In this document: positions 22,301-31,903 of the stretch, one piece after another
Layout of the letters: the number at the start of each line of letters is the position of its first letter
Numbering within the stretch: the first letter of the stretch is position 1
Translations under genes and position numbers: made by a program
Source of the DNA: Nocardia nova NBRC 15556
Lineage (GTDB): Bacteria; Actinomycetota; Actinomycetes; Mycobacteriales; Mycobacteriaceae
Length of the DNA stretch: 64,000 nt
Reading direction: 5' to 3'
Assembly: GCF_001613005.1 (NCBI RefSeq)
Contig: NZ_BDBN01000007.1
Coordinates: 124,001 to 188,000 of the forward strand
The notes under the pieces: model-generated
Databases searched by the model: none
Told to the model about the DNA's origin: nothing
The model's input: the letters and a program-made list of their open reading frames with translations, nothing else

Positions 22301-25300
22301 GGCAACTGGACGAGGCGGCGAACCGGCTGGCGCATCTGCTCAGCGGCCACGGTGTGGGTCCCGGATGCGTGGTCGGGCTACTGATGCAACGCTCGGCACA
22401 AGCCATCACCGCCATCACCGCGGTACTCGAGACGGGGGCCGCCTACCTGCCCATCGATCCCGAACACCCAAGAGCACGAATCGAATTCATGATTGCCGAC
22501 GCCACACCCGCGGCCGTCATCACCACCGCCGACCTGGCCGGACGACTCGACGGAATCGACATACCGATCATCGATGTCGACAACCCCGCAATCGACACCC
22601 AACCCAGAAGCCCACTACCGCCACCGCGCCCGGACACCATCGCCTACCTCATCTACACCTCCGGCACCACCGGGGTGCCCAAAGGCGTGGCCACCACCCA
22701 CCGCAACATCACCCAACTACTGACGACCCTGGACACCGGCCCTACACCCGCCTCCGAACAGGTATGGGCGCAATGCCATTCGCTCGCCTTCGACATTTCG
22801 GTGTGGGAAATCTGGTCCCCGCTACTCCACGGCGGCCGACTGGTCGTCATACCCGACACGACCACCCTCTCCCCCACCGGCTTTCACGATGCGCTTGCCG
22901 CCGAACACGTCACGGTGTTGACCCAAACACCTACTGCGGCAGCAATGCTCACGCCACGAGACCTGGAACCGCTGACCCTGATACTCGGCGGTGAAACCTG
23001 CCCCGCCCGAGTGATAGACCAATGGGCGCCCGCACACACGGTGATCAACGGCTACGGACCCACCGAGACCACCATGTGCGTCACCCTCACTCCACCTTTG
23101 ACACCCGGATCCGGAACTCCGCCGATCGGGGCACCAGTAGCCGGGGCAGCGTTGTTCGTCCTCGATAACCGACTACAGCGCGTGCCGATCGGCGTCACCG
23201 GCGAACTGTACGTCGCCGGCGCGGGAGTCGCCTGCGGATACTGGCGGCGCACCGCACTGACCGCGACGCGATTCACCGCCTGCCCATTCGGGCAGCCCGG
23301 GACACGCATGTACCGCACCGGCGACCTCGTCCGCTGGGGACACGACGGTCAGCTGCGATATGTGGCCCGCGCCGACGAGCAGGTCAAAATCCGCGGATAT
23401 CGTATCGAGTGCGGCGAAGTCCGGGATGCCCTGACCGGATTGGACGGGGTGGAACAGGTGGCAGTGATCGCCCGCGAAGACAACCCCGGAGACAAGCGGC
23501 TGGTCGCCTACATCACCGGCACGGCAAACCCCACCGACATACGCACCCAACTCGCCGAACGACTTCCCGCCTACATGATCCCCGCGGCAGTCATGACACT
23601 GCCCGCACTACCACTGACCGTCAACGGCAAACTCGACACCCGTGCCCTCCCGGCACCCGAATACGCGGCGAGCGGGTATCGCGCCCCGAGCACCCCAGTC
23701 GAGGAAATACTCACCACTATCTACGCCCACACACTCGGACTCGACCACGTCGGCATCGACGACTCGTTCTTCGACCTCGGCGGAGACTCACTATCGGCGA
23801 TGCGCCTGATCGCCGCGATCAACACCACACTCGACACAGACCTCTCGGTACGCACCGTCTTCGACACACCCACCGTTGCCCGGCTGGCCTCCGGGATCGG
23901 TCGCGCGGGTTCGAGCCGACTCCCACGACTGACACCCGTCGAACGGCCCCCGGTAATTCCGTTGTCGTATGCCCAGCAACGATTGTGGTTCATCGACCAA
24001 CTGGAGGGCCCCTCCCCGCTCTACAACGTGGCGGCGGCGTTGCGGTTGAGCGGTGGGCTCGATGTCGAGGCGCTGCGTGCAGCGCTGGCCGATGTGGTGG
24101 GCCGGCATGAAAGCCTCCGCACGGTGTTCGGCACGGTCGAGGGGACGCCCCGGCAGGTGGTTATCCCCGTCGAGCGGGTCGATTTCGGGTGGGAGGTTGT
24201 CGATGCGACCGGGTGGTCGGGCACCCAGCTGGACGCGGCGGTCAACGCGGCGGCATGCTACCCGTTCGACTTGTCGGCCGAAATTCCCTTGCGGGCAAAG
24301 CTTTTCGAAGTTGCCGATCGAGAACACGTGCTGGTGATCGTGATGCACCATATCGCTGCTGACGGCTGGTCGCTGAGGCCGCTGGCCGCCGATTTGAGTG
24401 TGGCGTATGCCGACCGGTGCGCGGGCCGAGCGCCGGATCGGTCGCCGTTGGCGGTGCAATACATCGACTACACACTCTGGCAACGCACCCAACTCGGCGA
24501 CCTACACGACCCCCACAGCCCCATCACCACCGAACTCGAGTACTGGGAACACACCCTCGCCGGAATGCCCGAACACCTCGAACTCCCCACCGACCGACCC
24601 TACCCACCAACTACCGACCACCACGGCGCCACCGTAGAAATCGACTGGCCCCCCGAACTACAACAACAAATCAGCCGGATCGCACGCCGGCACAACGCGA
24701 CCAACTTCATGGTCATCCAAACCGCGCTGACAGTGCTGTTGTCGAAACTCAGCGCCAACTCCGATGTGGCAATCGGATTCGCGGTCGCCGGCCGCGACGA
24801 CCCCGCCCTCGACGAATTGGTCGGCTTCTTCGTCAACACCCTGATACTGCGAGTCGACCTGACCGGGGATCCCACCCTCACCGAGCTACTCACCCAAGTC
24901 CGCACCCGCAGCCTCGAAGCCTTCGAACACCAACACGTGCCCTTCGAAGTCCTGGTCGAACGACTCAACCCAGCCAGATCACTGAGGCATCACCCCCTCA
25001 TCCAAGTGCTGCTGGCCTGGCAGAACTTCACCGGAAACAACGACCCCGCAGCCGGCTTGATATTGGACGACCTCCAGATCAGCTCGCTCCCGGTGGATAC
25101 CCACACCGCCCGCATGGACCTAGCGTTTTCCCTCGGCGAACGCTTCACCGACAACGGCGAACCGGCCGGACTCACCGGCGCAGCGGAATTCCGCACCGAC
25201 ATCTTCGACACCACCACCATCGAAACACTCATCCAACGGCTCGAACGAACACTGACCGAACTGACCCGCGACCCGGGACAACCACTGTCATCAGTGGACC

Positions 25301-28300
25301 TGCTCGACGAATCCGAACACACCCGGCTGGACGAAATCAGCAACCGCGCCGTATTGCGTACGCGCACATCATCCGCGATGTCCATTCCGGCATTGTTCGC
25401 CGCGCAAGTGGCCCGCACGCCCAACGCAACAGCACTCAGCTGCGGCGAAGACTCCTGGACCTACCGGCAACTCGAGCAAGCCGCGAACCGGCTGGCACAC
25501 TTGCTCACCGACCACGGGGTGGGTCCCGGATGCGTGGTCGGACTGCTGATGCAACGCTCGGCACAAGCCATCACCGCCATCACCGCGGTACTCGAGACAG
25601 GGGCCGCCTACCTGCCCATCGATCCCGAACACCCAAGAGCACGAATCGAATTCATGCTCACCGACGCCACACCCGCGGCCGTCATCACCACCGCCGACCT
25701 GGCCGGACGACTCGACGGAATCGACATACCGATCATCGATGTCGACGACCCCGCAATCGACACCCAACCCAGAAGCTCACTACCGCCACCGCGCCCGGAC
25801 ACCATCGCCTACCTCATCTACACCTCCGGCACCACCGGGACCCCCAAAGGCGTAGCGACTACCCACCACAACGTCACCCAACTACTGACAACACTGAACA
25901 CCAGCCCCACACCCGCGGCGAAACAAGTCTGGGCACAATGCCATTCGCTCGCCTTCGACGTCTCCGTATGGGAAATCTGGAGCCCGCTACTCCACGGCGG
26001 ACGACTGGTCGTCATACCGGACTCGATCACCCTCTCCCCCAACGACTTCCACGACATCCTCGCTGCCGAACACGTCACGGTATTGACCCAAACACCCACC
26101 GCCGCAGCGATGCTCACGCCACACGACCTGGAACCTCTGACACTGATACTCGGCGGTGAAACCTGCTCCGCCCAGGTAGTAGACCGCTGGGCACCCGAAC
26201 ACACAGTCATCAACGGCTACGGACCCACCGAAACCACCATGTGCGTCACCCTCACCCCACCCTTGACACCTGAATCCGGAACACCACCGATCGGCTCACC
26301 GGTATCCACAGCAGCACTCTTCGTGCTGGATGAACGGCTACGGCCGGTTCCGGTGGGTGTGCCCGGCGAGTTGTATGTAGCCGGCGACGGAGTCAGCTGC
26401 GGGTATTGGCGCAGACCCACGTTGACCGCGACGCGGTTCGTGCCCTGCCCGTTCGGAGGAACCGGCACACGCATGTACCGCACCGGAGACCTGGTCCGCT
26501 GGGGAAGCGACGGCCAACTCCACTACGTGGACCGCGCCGACGAACAAGTCAAAATCCGCGGATACCGCATCGAATGCGGCGAAATCCGTACCGCCCTAAC
26601 ACAACTCGACGGCATCGAACAAGCAGCCGTCATCGCCCGCGAAGACCACCCCGGAGACAAACGCCTCGTCGCCTACATCACCGGCACCGCGAACCCCACC
26701 GACATACGCAACCGACTCACCCGACAACTCCCCACCTACATGATCCCCGCCGCAATCATGACTCTTCCCGCACTACCGCTGACCGTCAACGGCAAACTCG
26801 ACACCCGCGCCCTACCGGCACCCGAATACACCACCGGCAAATACCGTGCCCCCACCAATCCCACAGAAGAAATCCTCACCACCATCTACGCCCACACACT
26901 CGGACTCGACCACGTCGGCATCGACGACTCGTTCTTCGACCTCGGCGGAGACAGCATTTCATCGATGCAGGTGGTGGCGCGGGCCCAAACGGCCGGTCTC
27001 GTGTTCAGGCCGCGCGATATCTTCGTCGAGCAGACCGTTGCACGCCTGGCCGAGGTGGCGGAGGTGGCCGGCAGTGCCGACGGCCCGATCGACGACGGTG
27101 TCGGGCAGGTGGTCGCGACCCCGATCATGCGCTGGCTGCACAGTGTTCACGGCCCGATCGAGCAGTTCAATCTGATGGCGTTACTGCAGGCGCCCGCGGA
27201 GGTCACCGAGACCGACGTGGTGGTGATGGTGCAGGCCTTGCTGGATCGGCATGCCATGCTGCGGCTCCGCGTCGACGACGACGGCGCCGGTGGGTGGTCG
27301 CTGCGGGTGTCCGAGGCGGGGTCGGTGGATGCGAGCGCTTGTCTGCAAGCGGTCGACGAGTTGTCCGATGAGGAGCTGACGAAGGCGCAATCTCGGTTGA
27401 ATCCGGCCGCCGGGGTGATGCTCAGCGCGCTGTGGGTTGCGTCCACCCGCCAGTTGGTGCTGATAGTGAACCATCTGGCCGTCGACGTGGTCTCGTGGCG
27501 GATTCTGCTGGACGACCTCAACATCGCCTGGGCGCAACACCGTGCGGGGCAACAGGTCACGTTGCCGACAGCCGGGACGTCGTTCGCCCGGTGGGCATCG
27601 CTGCTGGCCGAGTACGCGCACCGCCCGGAAATCGCCGGGCAGGCGGCCGCTTGGAGGAAGGTGGCGGCGATCCCCGCCGCGATCCCGCCGGTGCAGCCCG
27701 AGGATACGTTCGCCACCGCCGAGCACATGGAGGTGTCACTGGACGCCGAAACCACCCGCACGATCCTCGGTGAGGTGCCGGCCGCGTTCGATGCCGGGGT
27801 ACACGAGATCCTGCTGATCGCGTACGCCTTGGCGTGGACGGAGTTTTCGGGCAGCGGCAGCACGCCGATCGGCATCGACGTCGAGGGCCACGGGCGCGAG
27901 GAGGAGCTGGCCCCCGATGTCGACCTGTCGCGCACCGTGGGATGGTTCACGACCAAATACCCGGTGTCGCTGGCGGTGGGTGGGCTCTCGTGGGCGCAGG
28001 TAGCGGCTGGCGAGACAGCGCTGGGTGTGGTGATCCGTGACGCCGAGGAGCAACTTCGTGCGCTCCCGAACCCAGTGACCTACGGTCTGCTGCGCTACCT
28101 GAACACCGATGTCGACCTGGGCGGCTCCGACCCGCCGATCGGATTCAACTATCTGGGGCGCCTGGGCGTGCCGGTGCTCGACGCTTCGGCTGAGGATGAT
28201 GTCTGGCGGCTCGGCTATTGGGGTTCGTTGTTCACCGACAACGGCAACGCCGGTCGCGCGATGCCACTGGCGCACACCGCGGCCGTCAATGCGGTCACCG

Positions 28301-29142
28301 TCGACAGCGACGGCGGCCCGCGCCTGCACGCCCAGTGGACATGGGCGCCATCCAAGCTCGATCGCGCGGCGATGACGGAGCTCAGCCGGCTGTGGTTCGA
28401 AGCCCTCGGTGGTATCTGCGCGTATGTGCGACACGGTGGGACCACGTCGACACCTTCCGATACCGCTCCCGCGCAGCAGAGTCAGCACGTCGATGCCGAG
28501 AAGAAGGCCGAGAACAAGCCCGGGAAAAAGCGTCTCAGCTACGCGGACTACCTTCACCTCGACGAGCTGCTCGGCGCTGTTCAGCCGTTGTTCGCGGGCG
28601 ACGACCGTTTTGCTTGGAGCGACGAGAGGTACTTCCTGGTCGTCCACCAGACCTCCGAACTGTGGGTTTCGCAGATCCTGCTCGACCTCGAGCTCGCGCT
28701 GCAGTCCGCCCGTCTGGCGGAGTTCGACAACGCGGTCGATCGGTTGAAGCGTGCCAATGCCGTGCTCGAACTGATGCTGACGACAGAGAGCGCCCTACAG
28801 CATCTCGCGGTGGACGCCTTCCAGCAGTTCCGGCCTCGATTGCAGGGAGTGAGCGCGGCACAGTCGGACCAGTTGGCGACCTTGCTGGCCGGCGTTCGCC
28901 ACGCTCCCGTGGCAGCTCTGCTGGAGATCGTGGCCGACCGGCACGACGACGACAGCACCCACCGCCGGCAGCGCCGCTATCTGGGCGCGCAGCTCGATGT
29001 GTTCATCGCCGGCCTCACGCGCTGGCGACTGAACCATCTGGACGTCGTCCGCCGCTTCATCGGCAACAGCCGGGGCACCGGGGGCACTGTCGGGCTCGGC
29101 TTCCTGATCGATCGCTTGCGTGATTCTTCGCGGCCGTCGTAG
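13294..29142 (+). CDS. Four-module NRPS with a C-terminal tryptophan 2,3-dioxygenase domain
   Basis: The frame is open from a GTG at 13207; I prefer ATG at 13294, just before the first C domain. Residues below count from 13207. Module 1: C (HHVLLDG, 170-176), A ([10 protein letters not shown] near 636) interrupted by an N-methyltransferase (LEIGAGSG near 993), T (Ser1417). Module 2: C (HHIAFDGW, 1604), A (2095), T (Ser2473). Module 3: C (2659), A (3150), T (Ser3528). Module 4: C (HHIAADGW, 3714), A (4205), T (Ser4583), epimerase ([10 protein letters not shown] at 4755; EGHGRE, FNYLGR). A 30-residue Lys/Gln/Ala linker leads to a TDO domain at 5109-5311. There is no thioesterase or reductase domain. 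It predicts an N-methylated tetrapeptide-like product with a D-residue last. Confidence 0.93.
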   Translation: MLNYGVHPEVLGSLTAAQRSIWAAQQLRPEVPYNVAVFLAIDHDVDAERLMVACESAATRFGTPCARLSLDDGEPVFVVDRSFPRTIRCIDLRAERDPVSAARGWMDNDYRRPIDLVRDRLTEFALLRITDDLSYFYLRTHHVLLDGYGAHTMVRHIAAVYSGAAPETGEVDFSEFDLIRNADQKYQQSSRSRADAEYWKNVVREPSDITDLGGTRRPVAPRHPLVRELVYTHRFEENRPVRLDVARVVATVAVFIAKTTGQQDVSLSLPVSARTTAALKRCTGMVSNMVPLLIRVHDCDTIGALTDRVGESLVGALRHQQFRRWPDLIAQATRPDMNIEFGPAINILDFATPLHFGSSEVTYNVLTTYPIQDCAINIYPQLGDGTPRIQFMWNPDRYAADDIARHITRLEMLFDRLVVADSSVTVGEVSLLATGERDLVLSVWSGARVAAPVGLAPQLLAAAVAAGPDAPAVVDGAREVSYRELDRWSTRVARVLIEEGVGPERAVGVAMDRRVELVVAWWAVVKAGGVYVPLDPAHPAERITTVLDAVGAVCVLTYGSDTVAGAAARPIVRIDAPDVSGRSAEAITDADRPAGLRVDNTAYAMFTSGSTGAPKGVAVSHAGLLGLAAAQRAVFGLGAGARISMVAAPSFDASIFDMLWAAGSAAALVVAPPHVYAGEALTAFLQDQQVSAAVFTPTVLSSLDRARLDRVGTLVTTGEACPEELVAAWAPGRQMFNGYGPTETTIGATLAPLSSRHPVSIGTPIPGICALVLDARLNPTPVGVVGELYLGGPALARGYVGRPELTSERFVANPYGDAGTRVYRTGDLVRWTSTGTLMYVGRADTQIKLRGQRIELAEIENTLLACPQVTQAAATMHRSSTGAHLIAYVTLDHTATDHDADIVGQWRHMNNELYGAEVASSEFGMDFRGWNSSYTDDPIPLEEMLEWRAATVDRILALRPRRVLEIGAGSGLVLSQIAPRCERYVATDVSAVAIDNLAHSLEQLRIPWRDRVQLLTRPAHVTEALPRGYFDTIILNSVVQYFPNKDYLTEVSDAALDLLAPGGAMFIGDVRNHTLQAAFHTAVALARTATTDAAEIRRQVRLAVLSEPELLLAPEFFTGWAAGRPSVAGIDIQVERGSADNELNRYRYDVIVHKTPTPVRSLATAPSWAWTRFAGLRGLHTELISRHPATVRITGIPRTGLITDVRIERALADGLPLADALARAAATSDTTTPEQLHRLGETTGYHVAVTWGAQPGTLDAVFLTPIDPDRRHAPPLTEVYLPTTGDHRITTHANNPHTNTEINAVRQRLSAWLPEYMVPAQIVVLDEFPLTSSGKIDRKALPAPIFAATPFRAPQTRVEKIVAEVFAEVLGRDRAGLDDDFFALGGNSLTATRVSARLQFALGREVPVRYLFDASTVEGLADYLHSHGGGPARSPLQAMPRPERVPLSYAQQRLWFIDQLQGPSPVYNMPIAFRITGELDIEALDAALDDVLARHESLRTTFPATDGVPIQQVLPARPGMWRRDGPAVLPLPEQDIDDALAELAEYRFDLSTEIPIRAHIYSIEPQQHIVAIVLHHIAFDGWSPLPMSRDVSHAYRARRHRHAPHRAPLPVQYIDYTLWQRTWLGELHDPHSPITTELEYWEHTLAGMPEHLELPTDRPYPPTTDHHGASLKVEWPAELQQQINRTAREHNATGFMVIQAAIAVLLSTISASPDVAIGFAVAGRDDPALDELVGFFVNTLVLRVDLTGDPTFTELLTQVRTRSLEAFEHQHVPFEVLVERLNPARSLVHHPLVQVLLAWQNFAENTESTAGLQLEDLDVTSLPLDTHTARMDLAFSLGERFTDTGDSAGLTGTVEFRTDIFDATTIDTLIQRLERTLIAITRDPGRSLSSVDLLDESEHTRLDELGNRAVLHTHTHSATSVPELFAAQVARTPNATALSCGEDSWTYRQLEQAANRLAHLLTDHGVGPGCVVGLLMQRTAQAITAIAAVLETGAAYLPIDPEHPRARIEFMLTDATPVAVITTADLAGRLDGIDIPIIDVNDPTLESQPSTALPAPRPDTIAYLIYTSGTTGIPKGVATTHHNVTQLLTTLNTGPTSAPEQVWAQCHSLAFDVSVWEIWSPLLHGGRLVVIPDSITLSPGDFHDLLAAEHVTVLTQTPTAAAMLTPEGLEPLTLILGGEHCPAQVIDQWAPIHTVINGYGPTETTMCVSLTAPLAPGSGTPPIGSPVPGAALFVLDRRLRPVPVGVTGELYVAGEGVSCGYRRRSALTATRFVACPSAAPGARMYRTGDLVRWGSDGQLHYVDRADEQVKIRGYRIECGEIRTALTQLDGIEQAAVIAREDHPGDKRLVAYITGTANPATIRTQLAEHLPTYMIPAAVMAVAALPLTVNGKLDIRALPAPEYTAGGYRAPSTPVEEILTTLYARILGLDHIGVDDSFFDLGGDSLSAMRLIAAINTTLDTDLSVRTVFDTPTVARLALGIDGAGSSRSPRLVPVERPERVPLSYAQQRLWFIDQLQEASPVYNMPIAFRITGELDVEALDAALDDVLARHESLRTTFPATDGVPIQQVLPARPGMWRRDGPAVLPLPEQEIDDALAELAEYRFDLSTEIPIRAHIYSIEPQQHIVAIVLHHIAFDGWSPLPMSRDVSDAYRARRHGHAPHRAPLPVQYIDYTLWQRTWLGELRDPHSAIAVELAFWEQALAGMSEHLELPTDRPYPPTPDHHGAGLKVEWPARLQQQIDRTAREHNATGFMVIQAALTVLLSKISADPDVAVGFAVAGRDDPALDELVGFFVNTLVLRVDLTGDPTFNELLTQVRTRSLEAFEHRHVPFEVLVERLNPARSLTHHPLIQVLLAWQNFTGNNDPAAGLALEDLQVTSLPLDTHSARMDIAFSLGERFTDTGDPAGLGGAVEFRTDIFDTTTIETLVDRLERTLNAVTTNPEQPLSSIDLLDETEHTRLDEIGNRTVLRTRTPSMKSVPELFAEQVARTPNATALSCGDRSYSYRQLDEAANRLAHLLSGHGVGPGCVVGLLMQRSAQAITAITAVLETGAAYLPIDPEHPRARIEFMIADATPAAVITTADLAGRLDGIDIPIIDVDNPAIDTQPRSPLPPPRPDTIAYLIYTSGTTGVPKGVATTHRNITQLLTTLDTGPTPASEQVWAQCHSLAFDISVWEIWSPLLHGGRLVVIPDTTTLSPTGFHDALAAEHVTVLTQTPTAAAMLTPRDLEPLTLILGGETCPARVIDQWAPAHTVINGYGPTETTMCVTLTPPLTPGSGTPPIGAPVAGAALFVLDNRLQRVPIGVTGELYVAGAGVACGYWRRTALTATRFTACPFGQPGTRMYRTGDLVRWGHDGQLRYVARADEQVKIRGYRIECGEVRDALTGLDGVEQVAVIAREDNPGDKRLVAYITGTANPTDIRTQLAERLPAYMIPAAVMTLPALPLTVNGKLDTRALPAPEYAASGYRAPSTPVEEILTTIYAHTLGLDHVGIDDSFFDLGGDSLSAMRLIAAINTTLDTDLSVRTVFDTPTVARLASGIGRAGSSRLPRLTPVERPPVIPLSYAQQRLWFIDQLEGPSPLYNVAAALRLSGGLDVEALRAALADVVGRHESLRTVFGTVEGTPRQVVIPVERVDFGWEVVDATGWSGTQLDAAVNAAACYPFDLSAEIPLRAKLFEVADREHVLVIVMHHIAADGWSLRPLAADLSVAYADRCAGRAPDRSPLAVQYIDYTLWQRTQLGDLHDPHSPITTELEYWEHTLAGMPEHLELPTDRPYPPTTDHHGATVEIDWPPELQQQISRIARRHNATNFMVIQTALTVLLSKLSANSDVAIGFAVAGRDDPALDELVGFFVNTLILRVDLTGDPTLTELLTQVRTRSLEAFEHQHVPFEVLVERLNPARSLRHHPLIQVLLAWQNFTGNNDPAAGLILDDLQISSLPVDTHTARMDLAFSLGERFTDNGEPAGLTGAAEFRTDIFDTTTIETLIQRLERTLTELTRDPGQPLSSVDLLDESEHTRLDEISNRAVLRTRTSSAMSIPALFAAQVARTPNATALSCGEDSWTYRQLEQAANRLAHLLTDHGVGPGCVVGLLMQRSAQAITAITAVLETGAAYLPIDPEHPRARIEFMLTDATPAAVITTADLAGRLDGIDIPIIDVDDPAIDTQPRSSLPPPRPDTIAYLIYTSGTTGTPKGVATTHHNVTQLLTTLNTSPTPAAKQVWAQCHSLAFDVSVWEIWSPLLHGGRLVVIPDSITLSPNDFHDILAAEHVTVLTQTPTAAAMLTPHDLEPLTLILGGETCSAQVVDRWAPEHTVINGYGPTETTMCVTLTPPLTPESGTPPIGSPVSTAALFVLDERLRPVPVGVPGELYVAGDGVSCGYWRRPTLTATRFVPCPFGGTGTRMYRTGDLVRWGSDGQLHYVDRADEQVKIRGYRIECGEIRTALTQLDGIEQAAVIAREDHPGDKRLVAYITGTANPTDIRNRLTRQLPTYMIPAAIMTLPALPLTVNGKLDTRALPAPEYTTGKYRAPTNPTEEILTTIYAHTLGLDHVGIDDSFFDLGGDSISSMQVVARAQTAGLVFRPRDIFVEQTVARLAEVAEVAGSADGPIDDGVGQVVATPIMRWLHSVHGPIEQFNLMALLQAPAEVTETDVVVMVQALLDRHAMLRLRVDDDGAGGWSLRVSEAGSVDASACLQAVDELSDEELTKAQSRLNPAAGVMLSALWVASTRQLVLIVNHLAVDVVSWRILLDDLNIAWAQHRAGQQVTLPTAGTSFARWASLLAEYAHRPEIAGQAAAWRKVAAIPAAIPPVQPEDTFATAEHMEVSLDAETTRTILGEVPAAFDAGVHEILLIAYALAWTEFSGSGSTPIGIDVEGHGREEELAPDVDLSRTVGWFTTKYPVSLAVGGLSWAQVAAGETALGVVIRDAEEQLRALPNPVTYGLLRYLNTDVDLGGSDPPIGFNYLGRLGVPVLDASAEDDVWRLGYWGSLFTDNGNAGRAMPLAHTAAVNAVTVDSDGGPRLHAQWTWAPSKLDRAAMTELSRLWFEALGGICAYVRHGGTTSTPSDTAPAQQSQHVDAEKKAENKPGKKRLSYADYLHLDELLGAVQPLFAGDDRFAWSDERYFLVVHQTSELWVSQILLDLELALQSARLAEFDNAVDRLKRANAVLELMLTTESALQHLAVDAFQQFRPRLQGVSAAQSDQLATLLAGVRHAPVAALLEIVADRHDDDSTHRRQRRYLGAQLDVFIAGLTRWRLNHLDVVRRFIGNSRGTGGTVGLGFLIDRLRDSSRPS
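16020..17160 (+). other. N-methyltransferase domain inserted in the first adenylation domain
   Basis: The insert lies between A-domain motif A8 ([11 protein letters not shown], about 15841) and the closing A10 motif ([13 protein letters not shown], about 17278). It carries the SAM-binding loop VLEIGAGSG at about 16180, then [20 protein letters not shown] and FIGDVRN, the usual N-MT motifs of NRPS modules. The residue loaded by module 1 is therefore expected to be N-methylated. Boundaries are approximate. Confidence 0.85.
17626..18175 (+). repeat. Near-identical C-domain segment, copy 1 (module 2)
   Basis: This stretch of the module 2 condensation domain recurs at 20791-21340 in module 3 with only scattered base changes. 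Such near-identity including third codon positions indicates recent duplication or gene conversion. Confidence 0.85.
20151..20362 (+). repeat. Near-identical A-domain tail, copy 1 (module 2)
   Basis: The A7-A8 region of module 2 recurs at 26481-26692 in module 4 with a handful of synonymous changes. The equivalent part of module 3 is clearly more diverged, so modules 2 and 4 share this block specifically. Confidence 0.75.
20791..21340 (+). repeat. Near-identical C-domain segment, copy 2 (module 3)
   Basis: Matches 17626-18175 almost base for base. Similarity drops sharply after about 21340, where module 3 diverges ([18 protein letters not shown] against [18 protein letters not shown]), giving a mosaic boundary inside the domain. 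Confidence 0.85.
26481..26692 (+). repeat. Near-identical A-domain tail, copy 2 (module 4)
   Basis: Partner of the block at 20151-20362. Both encode [20 protein letters not shown] and the following A8 region. This supports exchange between modules 2 and 4. Confidence 0.75.
27115..28430 (+). other. Epimerization domain of module 4
   Basis: Starts at about [17 protein letters not shown] and carries the E-type motifs [42 protein letters not shown] and FNYLGRLG. The first His of the usual HHxxxD is Asn here (N4755); the catalytic second His (H4756) and Asp4760 are kept. It should set the last residue to D, yet no condensation or release domain follows it. Confidence 0.8.
28531..29142 (+). other. 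Tryptophan 2,3-dioxygenase domain fused to the NRPS C-terminus
   Basis: About 203 residues, compared from memory with Xanthomonas campestris TDO (XcTDO). All key active-site positions are matched: Phe51 and His55 (F5143, H5147 in [11 protein letters not shown]), Arg117 (R5209 in FQQFR), Ser124 (S5216), haem-ligand His240 (H5277 in WRLNHLDVV) and Thr254 (T5291 in RGTGGTVG). Spacings F-H (4), H-R (62), R-S (7) and H-T (14) equal those of XcTDO. Tyr113 is Phe, as in the human enzyme. The stretch between Ser124 and His240 is about 55 residues shorter. TDO opens the indole ring of Trp to give N-formylkynurenine. Known TDOs are tetramers, so fusion to a megasynthase is structurally surprising. Confidence 0.85.
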
Positions 29143-29173
29143 GACTCGCTGGTCGCTCTGAGAGAGGTGTGGA

Positions 29174-29965
29174 ATGCCGACACGTGCGTTGGTGCGCTAC
29201 GGCACCCACCCGAGCCAGCACGGCACGCTCGGCCTTCCCGACTGCCCCGGCCGCTGGCCCGTTGCCGTGGTCATCCATGGCGGATTCTGGCGAACGGCCT
29301 ACGGTGCCGACCTGACCTCCGAGCCGGCCGAGGATCTGGCACGACACGGCTTCGCCGCCTGGAACATCGAATATCGGAGAGTGGGCGGCGACCCGGACCG
29401 CGGCGGCGGCGGTTGGCCGGCCACCTGTCTCGACGTTGCCGCCGCCGTCGACCGGCTCGCCACGATCGGCCGGACCCTGGAAGTCGGCAGTCTCGACCTG
29501 TCACGAGTCGTCGCGATCGGGCATTCGGCGGGAGGTCAGCTGGCCGGCTGGCTGGCCGGTCGAGGATCGCTGCCCGCCGATTCTCCCGGAGCCTCGCCCC
29601 TTGTGCCGCTGACCGGGTTCGTCAGCCAGGCAGGAGTTTTGGACCTCGAGCTCGCGCTGAAGGAGGACCTGGGCTCCGGAGCCATCCGAAACTTCCTGGG
29701 CGCCTGGGCCGACGACCCCGCGGCCCGGTCGCTGGCTTGTCCCAGCGCATTGCTTCCGATGGGCGTCCCCTCGATGTGCGTGCACGGCACCGCTGATGAC
29801 GACGTGCCACTCAGCCAGTCGCAACGCTTCGTCGCCACAGCCCGACGGGCCGGGGACGACTCCCGGCTACTGGTGCTCCCCGGCACCGACCACTACGCAC
29901 TCATCGACGTCACGTCCTCCGCGTGGGCGGCCTGCCGCGCGGCGGTCATGGATTTGGCGCGCTGA
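29174..29965 (+). CDS. Kynurenine formamidase-type alpha/beta hydrolase
   Basis: A 263-residue protein; GAGAGAGGTGTGGA precedes the ATG, 31 bases after the synthetase stop. It has the oxyanion motif HGGFW (35-39), the nucleophile elbow GHSAGG (Ser118), an acidic motif HGTADDDVPL and a terminal His in GTDHYAL (His240). HGGxW with GHSAGG is the pattern of arylformamidases, which hydrolyse N-formylkynurenine to kynurenine and formate. Placement directly after a TDO domain supports that role strongly, since these are consecutive steps. Because the synthetase has no thioesterase, the enzyme might instead, or also, release the peptide. General esterase activity cannot be excluded. Confidence 0.72.
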   Translation: MPTRALVRYGTHPSQHGTLGLPDCPGRWPVAVVIHGGFWRTAYGADLTSEPAEDLARHGFAAWNIEYRRVGGDPDRGGGGWPATCLDVAAAVDRLATIGRTLEVGSLDLSRVVAIGHSAGGQLAGWLAGRGSLPADSPGASPLVPLTGFVSQAGVLDLELALKEDLGSGAIRNFLGAWADDPAARSLACPSALLPMGVPSMCVHGTADDDVPLSQSQRFVATARRAGDDSRLLVLPGTDHYALIDVTSSAWAACRAAVMDLAR

Positions 29966-30043
29966 AGCTCGCCACCCCCTCGCAACCCGCCGAATGACCT
30001 GTGCCCGATGCCCTTCCATCCCGAAGCGGGGCGCGCCGGGTGC

Positions 30044-31135
30044 TCAGGACGTCCGCGTCGCGCGGGCGCCCTTGCTGGCGAGGGCGGAGACCGGGAGGTC
30101 GAGGATGGTGCGGAAGCCGGGCTCGGCCGCGACGACCGCGGACACAGCGTTGCAGGCCATGGCCACTGTCGACAGGAAACTCTCGTAGCCGCCCGGTGCG
30201 ATCACCTCGATAGTCTGCTCGCGGCCGACGAGGGTGAGGGAATCACCGCGGGCCACATCGTCGTCGGGCTCGAAAATGCCGAAGTGCGTGGCGAATTCGA
30301 TGACCGGCTCGCCGGCCCGAATTCCCCGCGCCCGATGGACGACGCCCGCGACGGTGCCGGCCGGGACGGCGACGTGCTCGCCCGCCCTGTCGGCGCCCGC
30401 GACGAGGTGACGCTCCACGGGGTCCACCTCGATGCTGTCGAGTTCCCACTCGAGGCCACGCGCCAGCGCGGCGATGCTCTGGTCGAATCCGACATGCCCC
30501 ATCACCCGGCCCGACCGCTGCCGCGCGTCGAACTCGTCCGGGGTCAGCCCGAGGCCGAACTTCTGCAGAATGGCGCCGTAGCGACTCATATCCGCGGTCC
30601 GACGCACCGATACGCGCTGGACCTCGGTGGTGAGCCCGCTGAGCACCAGCGGCAGCGTGTCCATCAGCATGCCGGGGTTGCAGCCGGTGCCCAGTACGGA
30701 GACGCCGTGCTCCCGCGCGACCCGGTCGAGGCGAGCCACGATCTCGGGGTGGCTCAGGCTCGGCTCGCGAAGCTCCTCGCAGATGGAGACCACGTTCATC
30801 CCCCGCTCGAGGAGCGCCGTGATCGTGGGCTCGATTCCCTCCAGCCACGACGACGTGGCGACGACGGCCACATCGGCGCGCGGCAGCTCCGCGGCCGACG
30901 AGACGACCGGCACCGCGGGTGCGCGCGCGACCAGCGACACCAGATCGACGCCCGAGAGCGCCGGCCGGATATCCAGCGCCCCCACCAACACGCAATCCTC
31001 GCGGGGGACGAGGGATTCGACGATGGCGAGACCGGTAGCGCCGAGACCGACGACCACCACCTCCAGCCCGACCCGCTCAGCCCGCATCATGCGTTCGGCG
31101 AACTGCTCGTACGTGAGGGTTGCCAGAGCGCTCAT
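30044..31135 (-). CDS. DapB-like NAD(P)H-dependent oxidoreductase (2,4-diaminopentanoate dehydrogenase type)
   Basis: The start is the ATG at 31135, preceded by AGAAAGGAG; an earlier in-frame start lacks such a site. It has an N-terminal Rossmann segment (LEVVVVGLGATGLAIVESLV), then ADVAVVATSSWLEGIEP and GTGCNPGMLMDTLPL, typical of the dihydrodipicolinate-reductase-like family that includes 2,4-diaminopentanoate dehydrogenase and other amine or imine dehydrogenases. About 363 residues, the usual length. It runs opposite to the small gene at 31567 and shares with it an upstream region holding two candidate operator sites, so it probably belongs to the neighbouring catabolic regulon. The substrate is unknown. 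Confidence 0.65.
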   Translation of the reverse strand: MSALATLTYEQFAERMMRAERVGLEVVVVGLGATGLAIVESLVPREDCVLVGALDIRPALSGVDLVSLVARAPAVPVVSSAAELPRADVAVVATSSWLEGIEPTITALLERGMNVVSICEELREPSLSHPEIVARLDRVAREHGVSVLGTGCNPGMLMDTLPLVLSGLTTEVQRVSVRRTADMSRYGAILQKFGLGLTPDEFDARQRSGRVMGHVGFDQSIAALARGLEWELDSIEVDPVERHLVAGADRAGEHVAVPAGTVAGVVHRARGIRAGEPVIEFATHFGIFEPDDDVARGDSLTLVGREQTIEVIAPGGYESFLSTVAMACNAVSAVVAAEPGFRTILDLPVSALASKGARATRTS

Positions 31136-31251
31136 GGCACTCCTTTCTGAGTTGGGTGTGAGGTCACGCATGCCCGTGCAGCTTCTCGAGCTCCTCGGCG
31201 GTCGTCTCGTGGTGGACGCGAGCAGGCCCAGAGCGCGAATCAGACGAATGA

Positions 31252-31274
31252 TTCATTTGACTTTATCAGTTGAT
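31252..31274. promoter_or_regulatory. Candidate operator site 1
   Basis: Core TGACTTTATCA (31258-31268), flanked by TTCATT and GTTGAT. It is one of five related quasi-palindromes in the cluster and lies about 120 bp upstream of the DapB-like gene. Confidence 0.45.
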
Positions 31275-31361
31275 CAGACTTCGCCGAAGTGCAGCATTCG
31301 CTTCGAACGCGGCACGTTCCGAGGTGTTGACCCGTGTCATTTGCTTTGGCTACTCTCGATG

Positions 31362-31384
31362 ATCATATGACTTAGTCGCATGAA
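31362..31384. promoter_or_regulatory. Candidate operator site 2
   Basis: Core TGACTTAGTCG (31368-31378), flanked by ATCATA and CATGAA. It lies in the same divergent region as site 1, about 180 bp before the small gene at 31567. The core is a near-perfect inverted repeat of TGACT and AGTCA. Confidence 0.5.
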
Positions 31385-31566
31385 TATTCCGGCGTCCACG
31401 TCGGCATTCGTCCGGTTTCAAAGCAAGCGCGTCATGCGTGGCGAACCACCTTTTTGCCGCGCCTTCCGTGTGAGCGGTTGTTTCACGATCCTGCGAGCTG
31501 CGCTTTTCCGCCCGGCGTGCGTGGACGCAACGGCCATCGAGAACAGGAACAACGAGGGATATCGAT

Positions 31567-31833
31567 ATGGAAGACCCCAGCCGGACGGCCGGTGCAGCAT
31601 CAACGCTGTCGACGCTCGTCGTAGGGCAACAAACGCGGGAAGTGCTCGACCACTTCGGCTCCTGCCCCGAATGTGGTTATGCCGCAAACGCATTCATGAA
31701 TGTCACCTACTATGCCGACGGCAGGACCACCGTAACCACACGCGGAACGGGCGGGCTTCCCTGCGGTTGGACCGGACCCACCGAGGTCACCAAAATGACC
31801 GGACCCAGCGCCCGATCCCGAACAGCCGGATGA
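31567..31833 (+). CDS. Small CPxCG-motif protein of unknown function
   Basis: An 88-residue protein with GAGGG about nine bases before the ATG. It contains SCPECGYAANAFMNVTYYADG and a third Cys in LPCGW. The Cys pair could bind a metal, but only three or so ligands are visible. I do not recognise the family. The upstream region holds candidate operator sites, so it is likely co-regulated with the amine-type cluster. Confidence 0.5.
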   Translation: MEDPSRTAGAASTLSTLVVGQQTREVLDHFGSCPECGYAANAFMNVTYYADGRTTVTTRGTGGLPCGWTGPTEVTKMTGPSARSRTAG

Positions 31834-31903
31834 TTCCGGGCGGGATCGGTGCGCTCATCGCTGGGCGGGAGCAGGTCTCGCCCGCGACCACGGGCGATGC
31901 GTC

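Noticed and set aside
17600..27000. Mobile element or tandem repeat array suggested by repeated DNA
   Set aside because: The repeats are homologous coding domains of one synthetase gene; no transposase or terminal repeats are seen.
31560..31833. The small gene as an MbtH-like NRPS partner
   Set aside because: It lacks the conserved Trp-rich MbtH core and carries Cys motifs instead; no MbtH-like gene is visible in the window.
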